DNA of 64,000 nucleotides from an uncultured Eubacteriales bacterium (GCA_900547165.1 URFZ01000007.1:1-64000); one strand, 5' to 3'; positions 35,428 to 44,633 are shown, counted from the first letter of the stretch. Notes: generated by a model from the letters alone, not told the origin. Program-made: numbers and translations.

Positions 35428-37671
35428 ATGGTTATTGAGGGCGTTGTGGAAGACATCGTTTACAAAAACGCCGAAAACGGCTATTGCGTGCTGCGGCTTG
35501 AAACAAAAGACGACGGCATAGTTGCGGTGGGAACGCTTCCGCTTGTTTCCGAGGGCGAAACGCTTGAACTTGAAGGCGACTACACGGAACATAAAACCTA
35601 CGGCAGACAGTTTTCCGTTACGTCGTTCCGTTCCCGTATGCCCGCGGACGAGACCGCAATTCTCCGATATCTTTCGTCGGGAATTGTCAAAGGCATACGC
35701 GAAAAGACCGCAAAAGCGCTCATTTCCGTTTTCGGTCCCGATACGCTTGACATTCTCGAAAACGAACCCGAACGTGTCTGCACGGTAAAGGGAATTTCAA
35801 GACAGCGCGCCGAAACCATATCGCAATCGCTCAAAGAGACCGTCGGAGTAAAAACCATTCTGCTTTATTTTCAGCAGTTCGGCATAACGCCGTCGGTCGC
35901 ATTCAGAATATTCAAACAATGGGGCTTGCGCTCTTACGACATAATCAAATCAAACCCTTACAGGCTCTGTGAAATTCCGGGCGTGGGCTTTCAGTCGGCG
36001 GACAGGATAGCCGTCCGCATGGGCTACGATTCGGAGAGTTCCAACAGGGTCGAAGCGGCGCTGATATTCGTTCTCAACCACAATATGTACGGCTCGGGGC
36101 ATACGTTTTTGCCGAAGCGCAAACTCTGCGACATCGTTTCGGCGTTGCTCGGCATTGCGCCCGATACGGTCGCGGCAAGCCTTGAAAGGCTGATTGCGGA
36201 CGGTGTTTTGGCGTATGTTCCCGAAATAGGTAACTCGGACGCGGTTTATCAAAAATGGGTCTATGAAAGCGAACGGACGATAGCGCTCCGCACGCTTTTG
36301 ATGGCGCAGTTTTCGGGTGATGACCCGCAAAATTTCAACGGCGTTGTATCGCTTGCGGAGCGGAGGCTCGGAATAGAGTTCGACGAACTGCAAAAAAAGG
36401 CGATATTCGCAGCGGTCAAAGAACGTGTTCTGCTTTTGACGGGCGGTCCCGGAACGGGAAAAACAACGACGCTGAACGGCATTATCAGAGTGTTTGAATC
36501 AGAGGATATTTCTTTTGCGCTCTGCGCCCCGACGGGACGTGCGGCAAAAAGAATTTCCGAACTGACGGGCAGAGAGGCAAAAACGCTCCACCGACTGCTC
36601 GAATACGCGCCCCGTGACGGCGAATACGTCTTTAACAGAAACAAGGACAACCAACTTCAATACGATGCGGTCATCGCGGACGAAAGTTCGATGATAGACC
36701 TTTCGCTGTTTTCGCATCTGCTCGAAGCGCTTCCGCTGAAATCGAAACTTATCCTTGTCGGAGACGCGGCGCAGCTGCCCCCCGTCGGCGCGGGCAATGT
36801 CTTCCGCGACCTGCTCGAATGCGGTTATCTGCCGACGGTGCGCCTTGACAGAATATTCAGACAGGCGCAGCAAAGCCTTATCGTAACGAATGCGCATGAA
36901 ATATTGAACGGGCGTATGCCTGTGCTGAACGCCAAAGACAGGGACTTTTTCTTTATTCCCACGCAGTCCGCCGACGCACTTCACGACCTTGTGCGAGCGC
37001 TCTGCACAACAAGGCTGCCGAATGCTTACGGATTTGACGCGGTCAAGGACATTCAGGTACTTTCTCCGACAAGAAAAGGAAGTTCGGGCACGGCGGCACT
37101 GAACGAAACGCTTCGTGACGCGCTGAATCCCGCCGACGGTTCAAAAAAGGAACTTCTGTTCAGAGGACTTGTCTTCCGCGAGGGCGACAAGGTCATGCAG
37201 ATAAGGAACGATTACGACCTTGTGGGCGAAAAGCCCGACGGGGACATTGAAAACGGCATTTTCAACGGGGACATAGGAACGATAGAAAAAATAGACACGC
37301 GCTCCGAAACGCTTTCTGTCAGATTTGACGACAGACTTTACACATACTCGGTCAATTCCTCGGAGATAGAAGAACTCGAACCCGCTTACGCAATAACCGT
37401 TCATAAATCGCAGGGCAGCGAATTTGACGCGGTCGTATTGCCTCTTTTCGAGGGACCCGAATTGCTTTATACTCGAAACCTGCTTTACACGGCGGTCACG
37501 AGGGCGAAAAAAATACTCATAATCGTCGGAGATGTACGCAAGGTAAAATACATGGTTGACAACGCCAGAAGCAATAAAAGATATTCGGGACTGAAACATT
37601 GGATGAAAAAATTCGCGAATGCGACGACCGAAGAAGCTTTCACAACGGAAGAGGACGTAAACGAAGAATGA
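35428..37671 (+). CDS. recD2: RecD2-type DNA helicase
   Basis: 747 residues. The N-terminal OB-like domain (IEGVVEDIVYKNAENGYCVLRLE) and tandem helix-hairpin-helix region (about 90-200) mark the RecD2 (YrrC) group rather than RecBCD RecD. Superfamily 1B motifs include Walker A GGPGTGKTTTL, motif II DESSMID, GDAAQLPPVG and the C-terminal TVHKSQGSEFDAV. It unwinds 5'-to-3' and functions in DNA repair and fork stability. The ATG at 35428 follows GGAAAGGAG; upstream in-frame codons precede the promoter. The stop overlaps the cca start. Confidence 0.93.
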   Translation: MVIEGVVEDIVYKNAENGYCVLRLETKDDGIVAVGTLPLVSEGETLELEGDYTEHKTYGRQFSVTSFRSRMPADETAILRYLSSGIVKGIREKTAKALISVFGPDTLDILENEPERVCTVKGISRQRAETISQSLKETVGVKTILLYFQQFGITPSVAFRIFKQWGLRSYDIIKSNPYRLCEIPGVGFQSADRIAVRMGYDSESSNRVEAALIFVLNHNMYGSGHTFLPKRKLCDIVSALLGIAPDTVAASLERLIADGVLAYVPEIGNSDAVYQKWVYESERTIALRTLLMAQFSGDDPQNFNGVVSLAERRLGIEFDELQKKAIFAAVKERVLLLTGGPGTGKTTTLNGIIRVFESEDISFALCAPTGRAAKRISELTGREAKTLHRLLEYAPRDGEYVFNRNKDNQLQYDAVIADESSMIDLSLFSHLLEALPLKSKLILVGDAAQLPPVGAGNVFRDLLECGYLPTVRLDRIFRQAQQSLIVTNAHEILNGRMPVLNAKDRDFFFIPTQSADALHDLVRALCTTRLPNAYGFDAVKDIQVLSPTRKGSSGTAALNETLRDALNPADGSKKELLFRGLVFREGDKVMQIRNDYDLVGEKPDGDIENGIFNGDIGTIEKIDTRSETLSVRFDDRLYTYSVNSSEIEELEPAYAITVHKSQGSEFDAVVLPLFEGPELLYTRNLLYTAVTRAKKILIIVGDVRKVKYMVDNARSNKRYSGLKHWMKKFANATTEEAFTTEEDVNEE

Positions 37672-38993
37672 AGATGAACGAAAAAGCCGAAAAAATCATA
37701 AAAATGATGAACGACGCAGGCGAAAAGGCATATTGCGTCGGCGGCTGCGTGCGCGATATTCTTCTCGGCAAAGAACCCCACGACTTTGACATCTGCACCT
37801 CGGCTCACCCCGAAAAAACGGAAGAGATACTGAAAGAATTTCCCGTTATCGAGACGGGAATAAAACACGGGACAGTTACCGTGCTTGTTGACGGCGAACC
37901 GTTTGAGATAACCACATGGAGAATAGACGGAAAATATTCGGATAATCGCCGTCCCGAAAACGTGACATTCACTCCGAGCCTTGAAGAGGACCTGAAAAGG
38001 CGTGATTTTACAATAAACGCAATGGCGTTTGACGGAGAAGAAGTCATCGACCCGTTCGGCGGAAAAGAAGATCTGAAAAACGGAATTATCCGTGCCGTTG
38101 GCGATCCAAACGAAAGATTTGAAGAAGATGCGCTCCGCATTTTGCGTGCGCTTCGGTTTGCGTCAAAATTAGGTTTTGAAATTGAAACAAAAACGGCGGT
38201 CGCGATGCGCGAAAAGAAAGAACTGCTTAAAGAAATCTCCGCAGAGCGCATTTTTTCGGAACTCAAACTTATTCTGTGCGGAAAAGACGCGACAAAGGTC
38301 TTACTTGATTTTTCCGATATTATCGGGCAGATAATACCCGAAATAAAGCCGACAATAGGCTTTGAACAGCATAACAAACATCATGTTTACGACGTTTATA
38401 CCCACACGGCGGTTGCAGTGGGAAGCATTGACCCCGACCCGACATTGCGGCTGACGATGCTGCTGCACGACATTGGCAAACCCGACGTTTATCATTTCGA
38501 AGACGGGCAGGGACATTTTTACGGACACCCCGAAGTTTCTGCGGAAATCGCAAGAACGGTGCTGAACAGGTTAAAATGCGACAATGCAACAAAAGATACC
38601 GTGCTGACGCTGATAAAGGAGCATGACAACCGTTTTCCGCCCGAAAAAAAGAGCGTTAAACGTATGCTCGGCAAAGTAGGCGAGCATAATTATTCACTTT
38701 TAATGAAAGTCAAACGGGCGGACACCGACGCGCAAAGCGATTATCTGAAAGATGAAAAATATGCGCAGATAAACGCTCTTATAAATGTTGCAAAACAGAT
38801 AGAAGAGGAAAACGAATGTTTTTCTCTTTCCGACCTTGCGATAAACGGGAGCGACCTCAAAGAATTTCTTTCGGGCAAACAGATAGGGTCGGCACTTCGG
38901 AAATGCCTTTCAATGGTCATAGACGAAAAACTGCCGAACGAAAAGCAGGCGCTTCTTGCCTTTGCTATGAAAAAATACGGGAACAAAGAATAG
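37668..38993 (+). CDS. cca: CCA tRNA nucleotidyltransferase
   Basis: 441 residues. The nucleotidyltransferase head has GGCVRDILLGKEPHDFDICTS (G-G-x-V-R-D and D-x-D), then RRDFTINAMAFDGEEVIDPFGGKEDL and ERFEEDALRILRALRFASKLGF. These are class II CCA-adding enzyme motifs A to E. A C-terminal HD domain (LLHDIGKPD ... GHPEVS) is present, as in bacterial CCA enzymes with phosphohydrolase activity. It adds or repairs the 3' CCA of tRNAs. The ATG at 37668 overlaps the recD2 stop (ATGA); a second ATG two codons later is also possible. Confidence 0.92.
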   Translation: MKMNEKAEKIIKMMNDAGEKAYCVGGCVRDILLGKEPHDFDICTSAHPEKTEEILKEFPVIETGIKHGTVTVLVDGEPFEITTWRIDGKYSDNRRPENVTFTPSLEEDLKRRDFTINAMAFDGEEVIDPFGGKEDLKNGIIRAVGDPNERFEEDALRILRALRFASKLGFEIETKTAVAMREKKELLKEISAERIFSELKLILCGKDATKVLLDFSDIIGQIIPEIKPTIGFEQHNKHHVYDVYTHTAVAVGSIDPDPTLRLTMLLHDIGKPDVYHFEDGQGHFYGHPEVSAEIARTVLNRLKCDNATKDTVLTLIKEHDNRFPPEKKSVKRMLGKVGEHNYSLLMKVKRADTDAQSDYLKDEKYAQINALINVAKQIEEENECFSLSDLAINGSDLKEFLSGKQIGSALRKCLSMVIDEKLPNEKQALLAFAMKKYGNKE

Positions 38994-39088
38994 GCTGAAC
39001 TCAAACAGCAATCACGCAAACGCTTATCGGGGCTGAATGTAAGCAAGTGCGATTATTGAAATCCAAAATCCTTATAAATACATAAAAA

Positions 39089-39127
39089 TCGGAGGTCGGG
39101 CTTTTGCCTTTCCTCCGAGATTCTTTT
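39089..39127. terminator. terminator after cca
   Basis: TCGGAGG (39089-39095) pairs with CCTCCGA (39112-39118), followed by GATTCTTTTTTT. It lies between convergent genes, with A residues on the left arm, so it probably acts on both strands. The 100 bases between cca and this hairpin hold nothing recognisable. Confidence 0.75.
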
Positions 39128-39128
39128 T

Positions 39129-39713
39129 TTATTTTCTGCGCGGAACTTTCTTTTTCTTGCGGACCGAAAAACCGAATGTTCCTATCTTTTTGCCGAGTTC
39201 GAAATATGTTCCGTGTGCGTAAGCCATGAGCCCCGCTTTTTCAATGCGCAGTTTGCCGCCCTCGTCTATAACGGAATCGTCAACAGTGACCGCAACGATG
39301 TCAGCAACGAACATATCGTGCGTGCCGAGCGAAACAACGTCCGTCACCTTGCATTCAAGCGCGATCGGGCAATCCGCAAGCGTGGGGCAGGCGACCGAAA
39401 CGGACGGCGTTTTGCGAAGTCCGCATTCTTCGAATTTATCTATATCCTTGCCTGTTATGACACCCGCTTTGTCGGCGGCGCGGACAAGTTTTGACGGCGT
39501 TATGTTTATAACAAACTCTCCTCTCTGTTTTATCAAGTCATGCGAATATCTCGACGGACGAACACTGACATAGGTTTTTGCGGGGTCGGAATTGAGAATA
39601 CCCGTCCAGGCAACCGTCAGCACGTTTTCGGGAAGTTTCCCGCCGCCGCACGTTACAAGCGCGGGCGGAACGGGAGAAAGAAGAGTTCCCGCTCTCCATA
39701 TCTGTCTGCTCAT
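39129..39713 (-). CDS. Flavin reductase-like (flavoredoxin) protein
   Basis: 194 residues with the FMN-binding split-barrel fold: PPALVTCGGGKLPENVLTVAWTGILNSDPAKTYVSVRP at the start, then FVINITPSKLVRAAD and the ECGLRKT segment. This is the flavoredoxin/flavin reductase group, which carries FMN and moves electrons from NAD(P)H. The C-terminus is very basic (RKKKKVPRRK). It starts 1 base after the ychF stop and is co-transcribed with it. Confidence 0.88.
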   Translation of the reverse strand: MSRQIWRAGTLLSPVPPALVTCGGGKLPENVLTVAWTGILNSDPAKTYVSVRPSRYSHDLIKQRGEFVINITPSKLVRAADKAGVITGKDIDKFEECGLRKTPSVSVACPTLADCPIALECKVTDVVSLGTHDMFVADIVAVTVDDSVIDEGGKLRIEKAGLMAYAHGTYFELGKKIGTFGFSVRKKKKVPRRK

Positions 39714-39714
39714 A

Positions 39715-40809
39715 TTACACGTTAAACCTGAACAGAACGATGTCTCCGTCCTGCATCACATAGTCCTTTCCCTCGGAGCGAACAAGACCTTTTTCCTTTG
39801 CGGCGGTCATCGTTTCGTTCGCGACAAGATCATCAAAAGAGATAACTTCGGCGCGGATAAAGCCTTTTTCGAAATCGGTGTGTATCTTTCCCGCCGCCTG
39901 GGGCGCTTTCGTGCCCTTTTTTATCGTCCATGCGCGCACCTCGTCACTTCCCGCAGTCAGATAACTTATAAGACCGAGCAGGGAGTACGACGCTTTTATC
40001 AGACGGGCAAGACCGCTTTCGGAAAGTCCGAGATCGGAAAGGAACATTTCCTTGTCCTCCGCGTCGAGGTCGGAGATCTCCTCTTCCAATTTTGCGCATA
40101 TCGGAAGAACTTTTGAGCCCTCCGACGCCGCAAAATCTTCAACGGCTTTCAAATATTTGTTTTTCGACGAATCGCCGAACTCTTCCTCGTTCATGTTCGC
40201 CGCGTAGATAACGGGTTTTATCGTCAGAAAATTGGCGGCATAGACCTTTTTGTATTCGTCTTCGTCAAGCTCCATGCTTCTTATCGGCTTTTCGGATTCA
40301 AGCGTTTGTTTTACCCTCTCGAAAAGTTCGACGTCCGCAAGCGCCTTTTTATCGCCCTTTGCATCCTTTTTTGCTTTGTCAAGACGCTTTTCGGCGGTTT
40401 CCATATCGGCAAAAATGAGTTCGAGATTTATGGTTTCGATATCGCGGATGGGGTCTACCGAGCCGTCAACGTGAATAATGTTGCCGTCGTCGAAACAGCG
40501 GACGACATGAACTATCGCGTCAACTTCCCTTATATGCGAAAGGAACTTGTTTCCGAGTCCCTCTCCTCTCGACGCACCCTTGACAAGCCCCGCAATGTCA
40601 ACAAATTCAATCGTTGCGGGCGTGGTTTTCTTCGGAGAATACATCTTTGTCAGAACGTCAAGCCTTTCATCGGGAACGCTGACAACTCCGACGTTCGGTT
40701 CTATGGTGCAGAACGCATAGTTTGCCGCCTCGGCGGAACGAGTATTGGTTATTGCGTTGAAAAGAGTGCTCTTTCCGACGTTCGGAAGACCGACTATACC
40801 AAGTTTCAT
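39715..40809 (-). CDS. ychF: Obg-family ATPase YchF
   Basis: 364 residues. The P-loop GLPNVGKS is at the N-terminus, followed by G3 (VDIAGLVKGAS) and the NMNE motif in place of NKxD, which explains the ATP preference of YchF/OLA1 proteins. A coiled-coil insert (about 130-200) and the C-terminal TGS domain (RAWTIKKGTKAPQAAGKIH) are present. It binds ribosomes and influences stress responses. The ATG at 40809 has AAGAGG upstream; the frame to 40851 adds a segment without homology. Confidence 0.96.
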   Translation of the reverse strand: MKLGIVGLPNVGKSTLFNAITNTRSAEAANYAFCTIEPNVGVVSVPDERLDVLTKMYSPKKTTPATIEFVDIAGLVKGASRGEGLGNKFLSHIREVDAIVHVVRCFDDGNIIHVDGSVDPIRDIETINLELIFADMETAEKRLDKAKKDAKGDKKALADVELFERVKQTLESEKPIRSMELDEDEYKKVYAANFLTIKPVIYAANMNEEEFGDSSKNKYLKAVEDFAASEGSKVLPICAKLEEEISDLDAEDKEMFLSDLGLSESGLARLIKASYSLLGLISYLTAGSDEVRAWTIKKGTKAPQAAGKIHTDFEKGFIRAEVISFDDLVANETMTAAKEKGLVRSEGKDYVMQDGDIVLFRFNV

Positions 40810-40839
40810 ATTATACCTCTTAAATTTCGATTTGACATC

Positions 40840-40868
40840 ATTATATATCAAATGCTTTCCAAAATCAA
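40840..40868 (-). promoter_or_regulatory. promoter of ychF-flavin reductase
   Basis: On the minus strand TTGATT (40868-40863), 17-base spacer, TATAAT (40845-40840). Its predicted leader is about 24 bases. Confidence 0.7.
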
Positions 40869-40915
40869 GTTAAATAGCAAAAGTCAAACAAATTGTCAAA
40901 TTTATATGACGTTGC

Positions 40916-40944
40916 TTGACAAGAGATGAGTTTTCTTATATAAT
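40916..40944 (+). promoter_or_regulatory. promoter of rpsF-ssb-rpsR
   Basis: TTGACA (40916-40921), 17-base spacer, TATAAT (40939-40944). Predicted start near 40951. Confidence 0.82.
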
Positions 40945-40950
40945 AATCAG

Positions 40951-41033
40951 GTATAGGTGGAAATTCCGCCTGTCAACCCCTTGAAAACGGCAAGATGTCC
41001 GTTTTCCGTAAGACCGGAAGGAGGTGTTTCGGA
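40951..41033 (+). promoter_or_regulatory. rpsF leader, candidate S6:S18 autoregulatory RNA
   Basis: The 83-base 5' UTR folds into two hairpins: AGGTGG/CCGCCT (40955-40960 with 40966-40971) and GAAAACGG/CCGTTTTC (40983-40990 with 40999-41006). The Shine-Dalgarno GGAAGGAGG lies just beyond the second. Many bacteria control this operon by S6-S18 binding to a leader that mimics helix 23 of 16S rRNA. The match here is by position and the presence of CCG-containing structure only. Confidence 0.4.
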
Positions 41034-41318
41034 ATGACTAAGTATGAATGTTTGTTCGTATTGAGCACCAAAACGCTCGACGATGCCGCACTTGAAGCGA
41101 CGACCGAGAAGTTTAAGGATCTCATCACGAAAAACGGCGGAGTCATCGAGAATGTAGACGTATGGGGCAAGCGCAGACTTGCTTATGCCATCAATTATGA
41201 GACCGAAGGCTATTACGTTCTCGTCAACTTCGAGGCTGACTCGAAAGTACCCGCTGAGCTCGACCGTGTTTTCAACATCACGACGGGCGTACTTCGTTCC
41301 ATGATCATTAAGAAGTAG
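41034..41318 (+). CDS. rpsF: 30S ribosomal protein S6
   Basis: 94 residues, the standard S6 length. TKYECLFVLSTKTLDD at the start, then VWGKRRLAYAINYETEGYYVLVNFEA and the C-terminal DRVFNITTGVLRSMII fit S6 throughout. S6 binds the central domain of 16S rRNA with S18. The ATG at 41034 has GGAGGT upstream. First gene of the conserved rpsF-ssb-rpsR operon. Confidence 0.97.
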   Translation: MTKYECLFVLSTKTLDDAALEATTEKFKDLITKNGGVIENVDVWGKRRLAYAINYETEGYYVLVNFEADSKVPAELDRVFNITTGVLRSMIIKK

Positions 41319-41360
41319 AACGAATGAAAATATGAAACTGACCGAGAGGAGTCCGCTGTT

Positions 41361-41795
41361 ATGAATATCAATAAAGTATTCCTTATGGGAAGGCTCACCG
41401 CCGACCCCGAACTCAGAGTAAGCGCTAACGGCAACGTTCCCGTTATCAGGTTCACCATTGCCGTATCTCGCAGGATGAAGAGAGACGAGACGGACTTCAT
41501 CGATTGCGTCGCTTTCAGACAGACCGCAGAATTTATTTCCAAGTTTTTCAGAAAAGGTTCCGCGATCATCGCTTTCGGTTCCATTCAGGTTGATAACTGG
41601 AAGGACAAGGAAGGCAAAAACCAGCGTTCGACGAAAGTTATCGTCGAAGAAGTTCAGTTCGGAGAAAGACGCTCCGACTCCCCCTCCGCAGGCAGCGTTC
41701 CCGCAGAGAGAAAAGAGCCCGTTGCGTTCACGAACAATCAAAGCGAGGGATTCGGCGACATTGCCGACGTTTCCGACGACGATCTTCCGTTCTGA
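41361..41795 (+). CDS. ssb: Single-stranded DNA-binding protein
   Basis: 144 residues. The OB fold (NKVFLMGRLTADPELRVSANGNVPVIRFTIAVSRR ... FIDCVAFRQTAEFISKFFRKGSAIIAFGSIQVDNW) is complete. A flexible linker leads to the acidic tip DDDLPF, which recruits replication and repair partners. It coats single-stranded DNA as a tetramer. Middle gene of the operon, preceded by GAGAGGAG. Confidence 0.97.
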   Translation: MNINKVFLMGRLTADPELRVSANGNVPVIRFTIAVSRRMKRDETDFIDCVAFRQTAEFISKFFRKGSAIIAFGSIQVDNWKDKEGKNQRSTKVIVEEVQFGERRSDSPSAGSVPAERKEPVAFTNNQSEGFGDIADVSDDDLPF

Positions 41796-41906
41796 TAAAA
41801 AAACGGATGTCCGAAAGAGCGTGAGTTCCGCGCTTCGCCCCGCATTTTCTGCGGCGGCATTATGACGACGCGCAAACGCGCCGCCGAGAAAGGAGATAAA
41901 CCGATT

Positions 41907-42248
41907 ATGGATAACGAAAATAAAGAAGTTGTCGAGGCTGCGACCGAGGTCGTTGCCGAGGCTGCACCGGCTCAGGAGGCTGCTCCCGCAGAAAACAGAC
42001 CCGCGAGACCCGAAAGACCGGATTACAGAAACAACAGAAGACCGCGTAAAAAGGTTTGCCAGTTCTGCGCAGACAAGAACGCGACCATCGACTACAAGGA
42101 CACCGCGAAACTTCGCAAGTTCATCAGCGAGAGAGGCAAGATCCTTCCCCGCCGTGTTACCTGCACCTGCGCGATGCACCAGAGAGAACTGACCGAAGCA
42201 ATCAAGAGAGCAAGACAGGTTGCCCTGCTTCCCTACGTTGCAGACTAA
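41907..42248 (+). CDS. rpsR: 30S ribosomal protein S18, with N-terminal extension
   Basis: 113 residues, clearly longer than the usual 75-90. The S18 core begins near RRPRKKVCQFCADKNATIDYKD and runs to VALLPYVAD. It keeps four Cys (C-x2-C then C-T-C), so it is a zinc-type C+ paralogue. The first 45 residues are an acidic Ala/Glu/Pro-rich extension (AATEVVAEAAPAQEAAPAE). AAAGGAGAT lies 10 bases before the ATG at 41907; an upstream in-frame ATG at 41862 is less likely. A terminator follows directly. Confidence 0.95.
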   Translation: MDNENKEVVEAATEVVAEAAPAQEAAPAENRPARPERPDYRNNRRPRKKVCQFCADKNATIDYKDTAKLRKFISERGKILPRRVTCTCAMHQRELTEAIKRARQVALLPYVAD

Positions 42249-42265
42249 TCAGTAAACAAAAAATG

Positions 42266-42294
42266 TCCGCCGAAAATTTCGGCGGATTTTTTTG
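42266..42294 (+). terminator. terminator after rpsR
   Basis: TCCGCCGAA (42266-42274) pairs with TTCGGCGGA (42278-42286), then eight T or T-rich bases. Strong intrinsic terminator. Confidence 0.88.
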
Positions 42295-42299
42295 TTTCA

Positions 42300-42881
42300 T
42301 CAGCCCTGTTTTTCTTTTTCTTCTTTAAGTTTTTCGAACCGCGCTTTAAGTCCGAGAAAACAGTCCGACAGTGAACGGGAGATAAATTCATCGTCCCATT
42401 CGAGATAGTCGGTCGCTATCATGGTGGCAATGCCGTGAACGAACACCCACGTTTCCAAATGGAACAGGAACGCGGTTTTTTCGTCAAAGCCCGTTGATTT
42501 TTGAATAAGCGCTATCAATGGTGCGGTCTCTTCCGCTTCGCGGTCTTCTTCCGATATGCGGGAGCGCATAAAAAGCAGTTTGAACAGTTCCCTGTCGTCT
42601 TTTGCAAATTTTATATATTCCGCGCCAGTCGCTTTATATGGCGGGATATTTTTGTTTTCGGTCGATTTTGCCAATCGGTCGCGATATATCTTTTCTGCCG
42701 CCTTTATAACTTCCGTGCGAACTTCTTCCATATTTTTGAACGCACCGAATATCGGCTTGACGGAGCAACCGAGTTTTGCGGCAAGTGCGCGTGCGGTCAG
42801 TCCGTCCGCTCCGTTTTCGCGAACGACTTCAACGGCGGCGGATATTATTTCTTCTTTCGTGAACAAAAACTTCGGCGGCAT
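42300..42881 (-). CDS. TetR/AcrR-family transcriptional regulator
   Basis: 193 residues. The helix-turn-helix is near residues 8-48: FTKEEIISAAVEVVRENGADGLTARALAAKLGCSVKPIFGAFKNMEEV. The C-terminal ligand domain with LFHLETWVFVHGIATMIAT resembles the WHG/TetR_C_33 group. The ATG at 42881 has GGGAGAAG upstream; a longer frame into the promoter region is rejected. It is divergent from a MATE efflux gene about 230 bases away and could control it, as in many TetR-efflux pairs. That link is inference. Confidence 0.88.
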   Translation of the reverse strand: MPPKFLFTKEEIISAAVEVVRENGADGLTARALAAKLGCSVKPIFGAFKNMEEVRTEVIKAAEKIYRDRLAKSTENKNIPPYKATGAEYIKFAKDDRELFKLLFMRSRISEEDREAEETAPLIALIQKSTGFDEKTAFLFHLETWVFVHGIATMIATDYLEWDDEFISRSLSDCFLGLKARFEKLKEEKEKQG

Positions 42882-42907
42882 ATTCTTCTCCCAAAACTCA
42901 AAATCAT

Positions 42908-42917
42908 GTTGCGCAAC
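42908..42917. promoter_or_regulatory. candidate TetR operator palindrome
   Basis: GTTGCGCAAC, a perfect 10-base palindrome between the tetR promoter (42934-42962) and the tetR start. It is placed as an autorepressor site would be. Short, so chance cannot be excluded. Confidence 0.35.
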
Positions 42918-42933
42918 CTCTGTTACCAAACCT

Positions 42934-42962
42934 ATTATACTATCCGACAAAGTTTTTGTCAA
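42934..42962 (-). promoter_or_regulatory. promoter of TetR gene
   Basis: On the minus strand TTGACA (42962-42957), 17-base spacer, TATAAT (42939-42934). Both hexamers are consensus. Confidence 0.85.
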
Positions 42963-43054
42963 GAGCGGCCCCATATGCAAGTCAAATTGAAAAAAAAGTT
43001 TGAAAAACCCACAAAAAAGACCGCAGGGTTTCAAAATAATTTCGATTACGACTA

Positions 43055-43083
43055 TTGAAATCCGAAAACGATGTTGTTATAAT
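43055..43083 (+). promoter_or_regulatory. promoter of MATE transporter gene
   Basis: TTGAAA (43055-43060), 17-base spacer, TATAAT (43078-43083), followed by a 24-base leader carrying AAAGGAGGG. Confidence 0.82.
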
Positions 43084-43113
43084 AATTGCGGCTTTTCGAA
43101 AGGAGGGCTTTTG

Positions 43114-44604
43114 ATGAAAACAAGAGAAAAAACGCCCCGTTCAGGGTTACTCGAAAAAATATCCCACCCGATAGATCTGACGCAGGGAACGCCGTGGAAA
43201 GTCATACTCCGTTACTCCGCGCCGATAATACTTTCATATCTGCTCCAACAGATATATGTGCTGACGGACGCAATAATCTGCGGGCAGGTACTGACTGCGG
43301 AAGAGGTTGCGGGCGTCAACGACACATTCCCGCTGACATTCATATTTTTGCAGTTTGCGTTCGGATGCACGGCGGGTTTCAGCGTAATAACCGCAAAATG
43401 CGTCGGTGCGGCGGACATGAAAGGTGCAAGACAGTCGTTTGTCGTTCAAACATATCTTTCCGTTGCTATCTCGGCGTTTTTGACAGTCGTCTCGGTTCTT
43501 TCTCTGCCGTGGATGCTTCGCCTTATAAACGTAACGCCCGAAAATGCGGAAGTTTACAATGCGGCATACAATTACTGCTTTGTTATCTTCCTCGGCATAA
43601 TTGCGCAAATGGGTTACAACTTTATCTGCGGGATTTTGCGCGCTTACGGAGATTCGGTCACGCCGCTTATATTCCTTGTCATCTCAACGGCGCTCAATGT
43701 CGGACTTGACCTGCTGTTCCTTATTCCTCTTGATATGGGACCGACGGGCGCGGCTGTCGCAACAGTTCTTGCGCAGGCAATAAGCGTTGTTATCTGCGCG
43801 ATATATACGTTTATCAGATACGAAGACCTGCGAATAAGGAAAGAAGATTGGCGCGTCAGCGGTTCTTATGTTTCAACGCATATCAAAAACGGACTGCCGC
43901 TCGGATTCCAATTCTCGATACTTGCCGTGGGAATACTCGTCATGCAGGGTTCCGTTGTCAAGTTTGACCTTGATAAAAACGGTATTATGGTTGCCGGAAC
44001 GCCTGCCCAGAACGGTTTCGGCGCGGCAAACAAGATGATAAATTTTCTGCTTGCTTTCTACAACGGTCTCGGCTCGGCAATCCTCGGTTTCAATGCGCAG
44101 AACTACGGCAAATACCGCTTTGACCGCGTTAAAAAGGGCTTGAAGCAAACGTGGATTCTGATGCTTGCGTTCTTTGCGCTCTGCTTCTCAACGGCAATGC
44201 TTTTGTCGATAGGCGGAACGTATCAGCACATATTTATGAGCGAGGATAAAATTTCGGAAGCGTCGATACGGTTCGGCAACACTTATATCTACGTTGATTT
44301 CATTCTTTACTTTATTCTCGGATTTCTTGTTGTCACAAGAAGCGCCGTGCAGGGCATATTCAAACCGGGATACGTTCTCGGCGCGGGTATAGCCGAACTC
44401 GGGGCAAGAATCCTTATATGCTGTTTTCTGCCCGCAATCGTCAACGGCGCACCGATAACGGCATCGGCATCAACTGCGTCCTTTGCGGCGCTTTGCTTCG
44501 GGGACCCGGGCGCATGGCTTGCCGCATCGGTCGTGCTGCTGTTCCCGACGTTCAAATACATTCTGAAAGAAAAGGACGCAAGACTTAAAGCATCAAAAGA
44601 ATAG
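43114..44604 (+). CDS. MATE-family efflux transporter
   Basis: 496 residues with 12 predicted transmembrane helices. Typical features are PWKVILRYSAPIILSYLLQQIYVLTDAIICGQ at the start, LTFIFLQFAFGCTAGFSVITAK, and GILRAYGDSVTPLIFLVISTALNVGLDLLFL, in two homologous halves (second half from about residue 260). MATE pumps export drugs or metabolites in exchange for Na+ or H+. The ATG at 43114 has AAAGGAGGG upstream. The divergent TetR regulator may sense its substrate. Confidence 0.92.
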   Translation: MKTREKTPRSGLLEKISHPIDLTQGTPWKVILRYSAPIILSYLLQQIYVLTDAIICGQVLTAEEVAGVNDTFPLTFIFLQFAFGCTAGFSVITAKCVGAADMKGARQSFVVQTYLSVAISAFLTVVSVLSLPWMLRLINVTPENAEVYNAAYNYCFVIFLGIIAQMGYNFICGILRAYGDSVTPLIFLVISTALNVGLDLLFLIPLDMGPTGAAVATVLAQAISVVICAIYTFIRYEDLRIRKEDWRVSGSYVSTHIKNGLPLGFQFSILAVGILVMQGSVVKFDLDKNGIMVAGTPAQNGFGAANKMINFLLAFYNGLGSAILGFNAQNYGKYRFDRVKKGLKQTWILMLAFFALCFSTAMLLSIGGTYQHIFMSEDKISEASIRFGNTYIYVDFILYFILGFLVVTRSAVQGIFKPGYVLGAGIAELGARILICCFLPAIVNGAPITASASTASFAALCFGDPGAWLAASVVLLFPTFKYILKEKDARLKASKE

Positions 44605-44633
44605 AGATATTTCTTCGCACCAAAACAAGAAAT

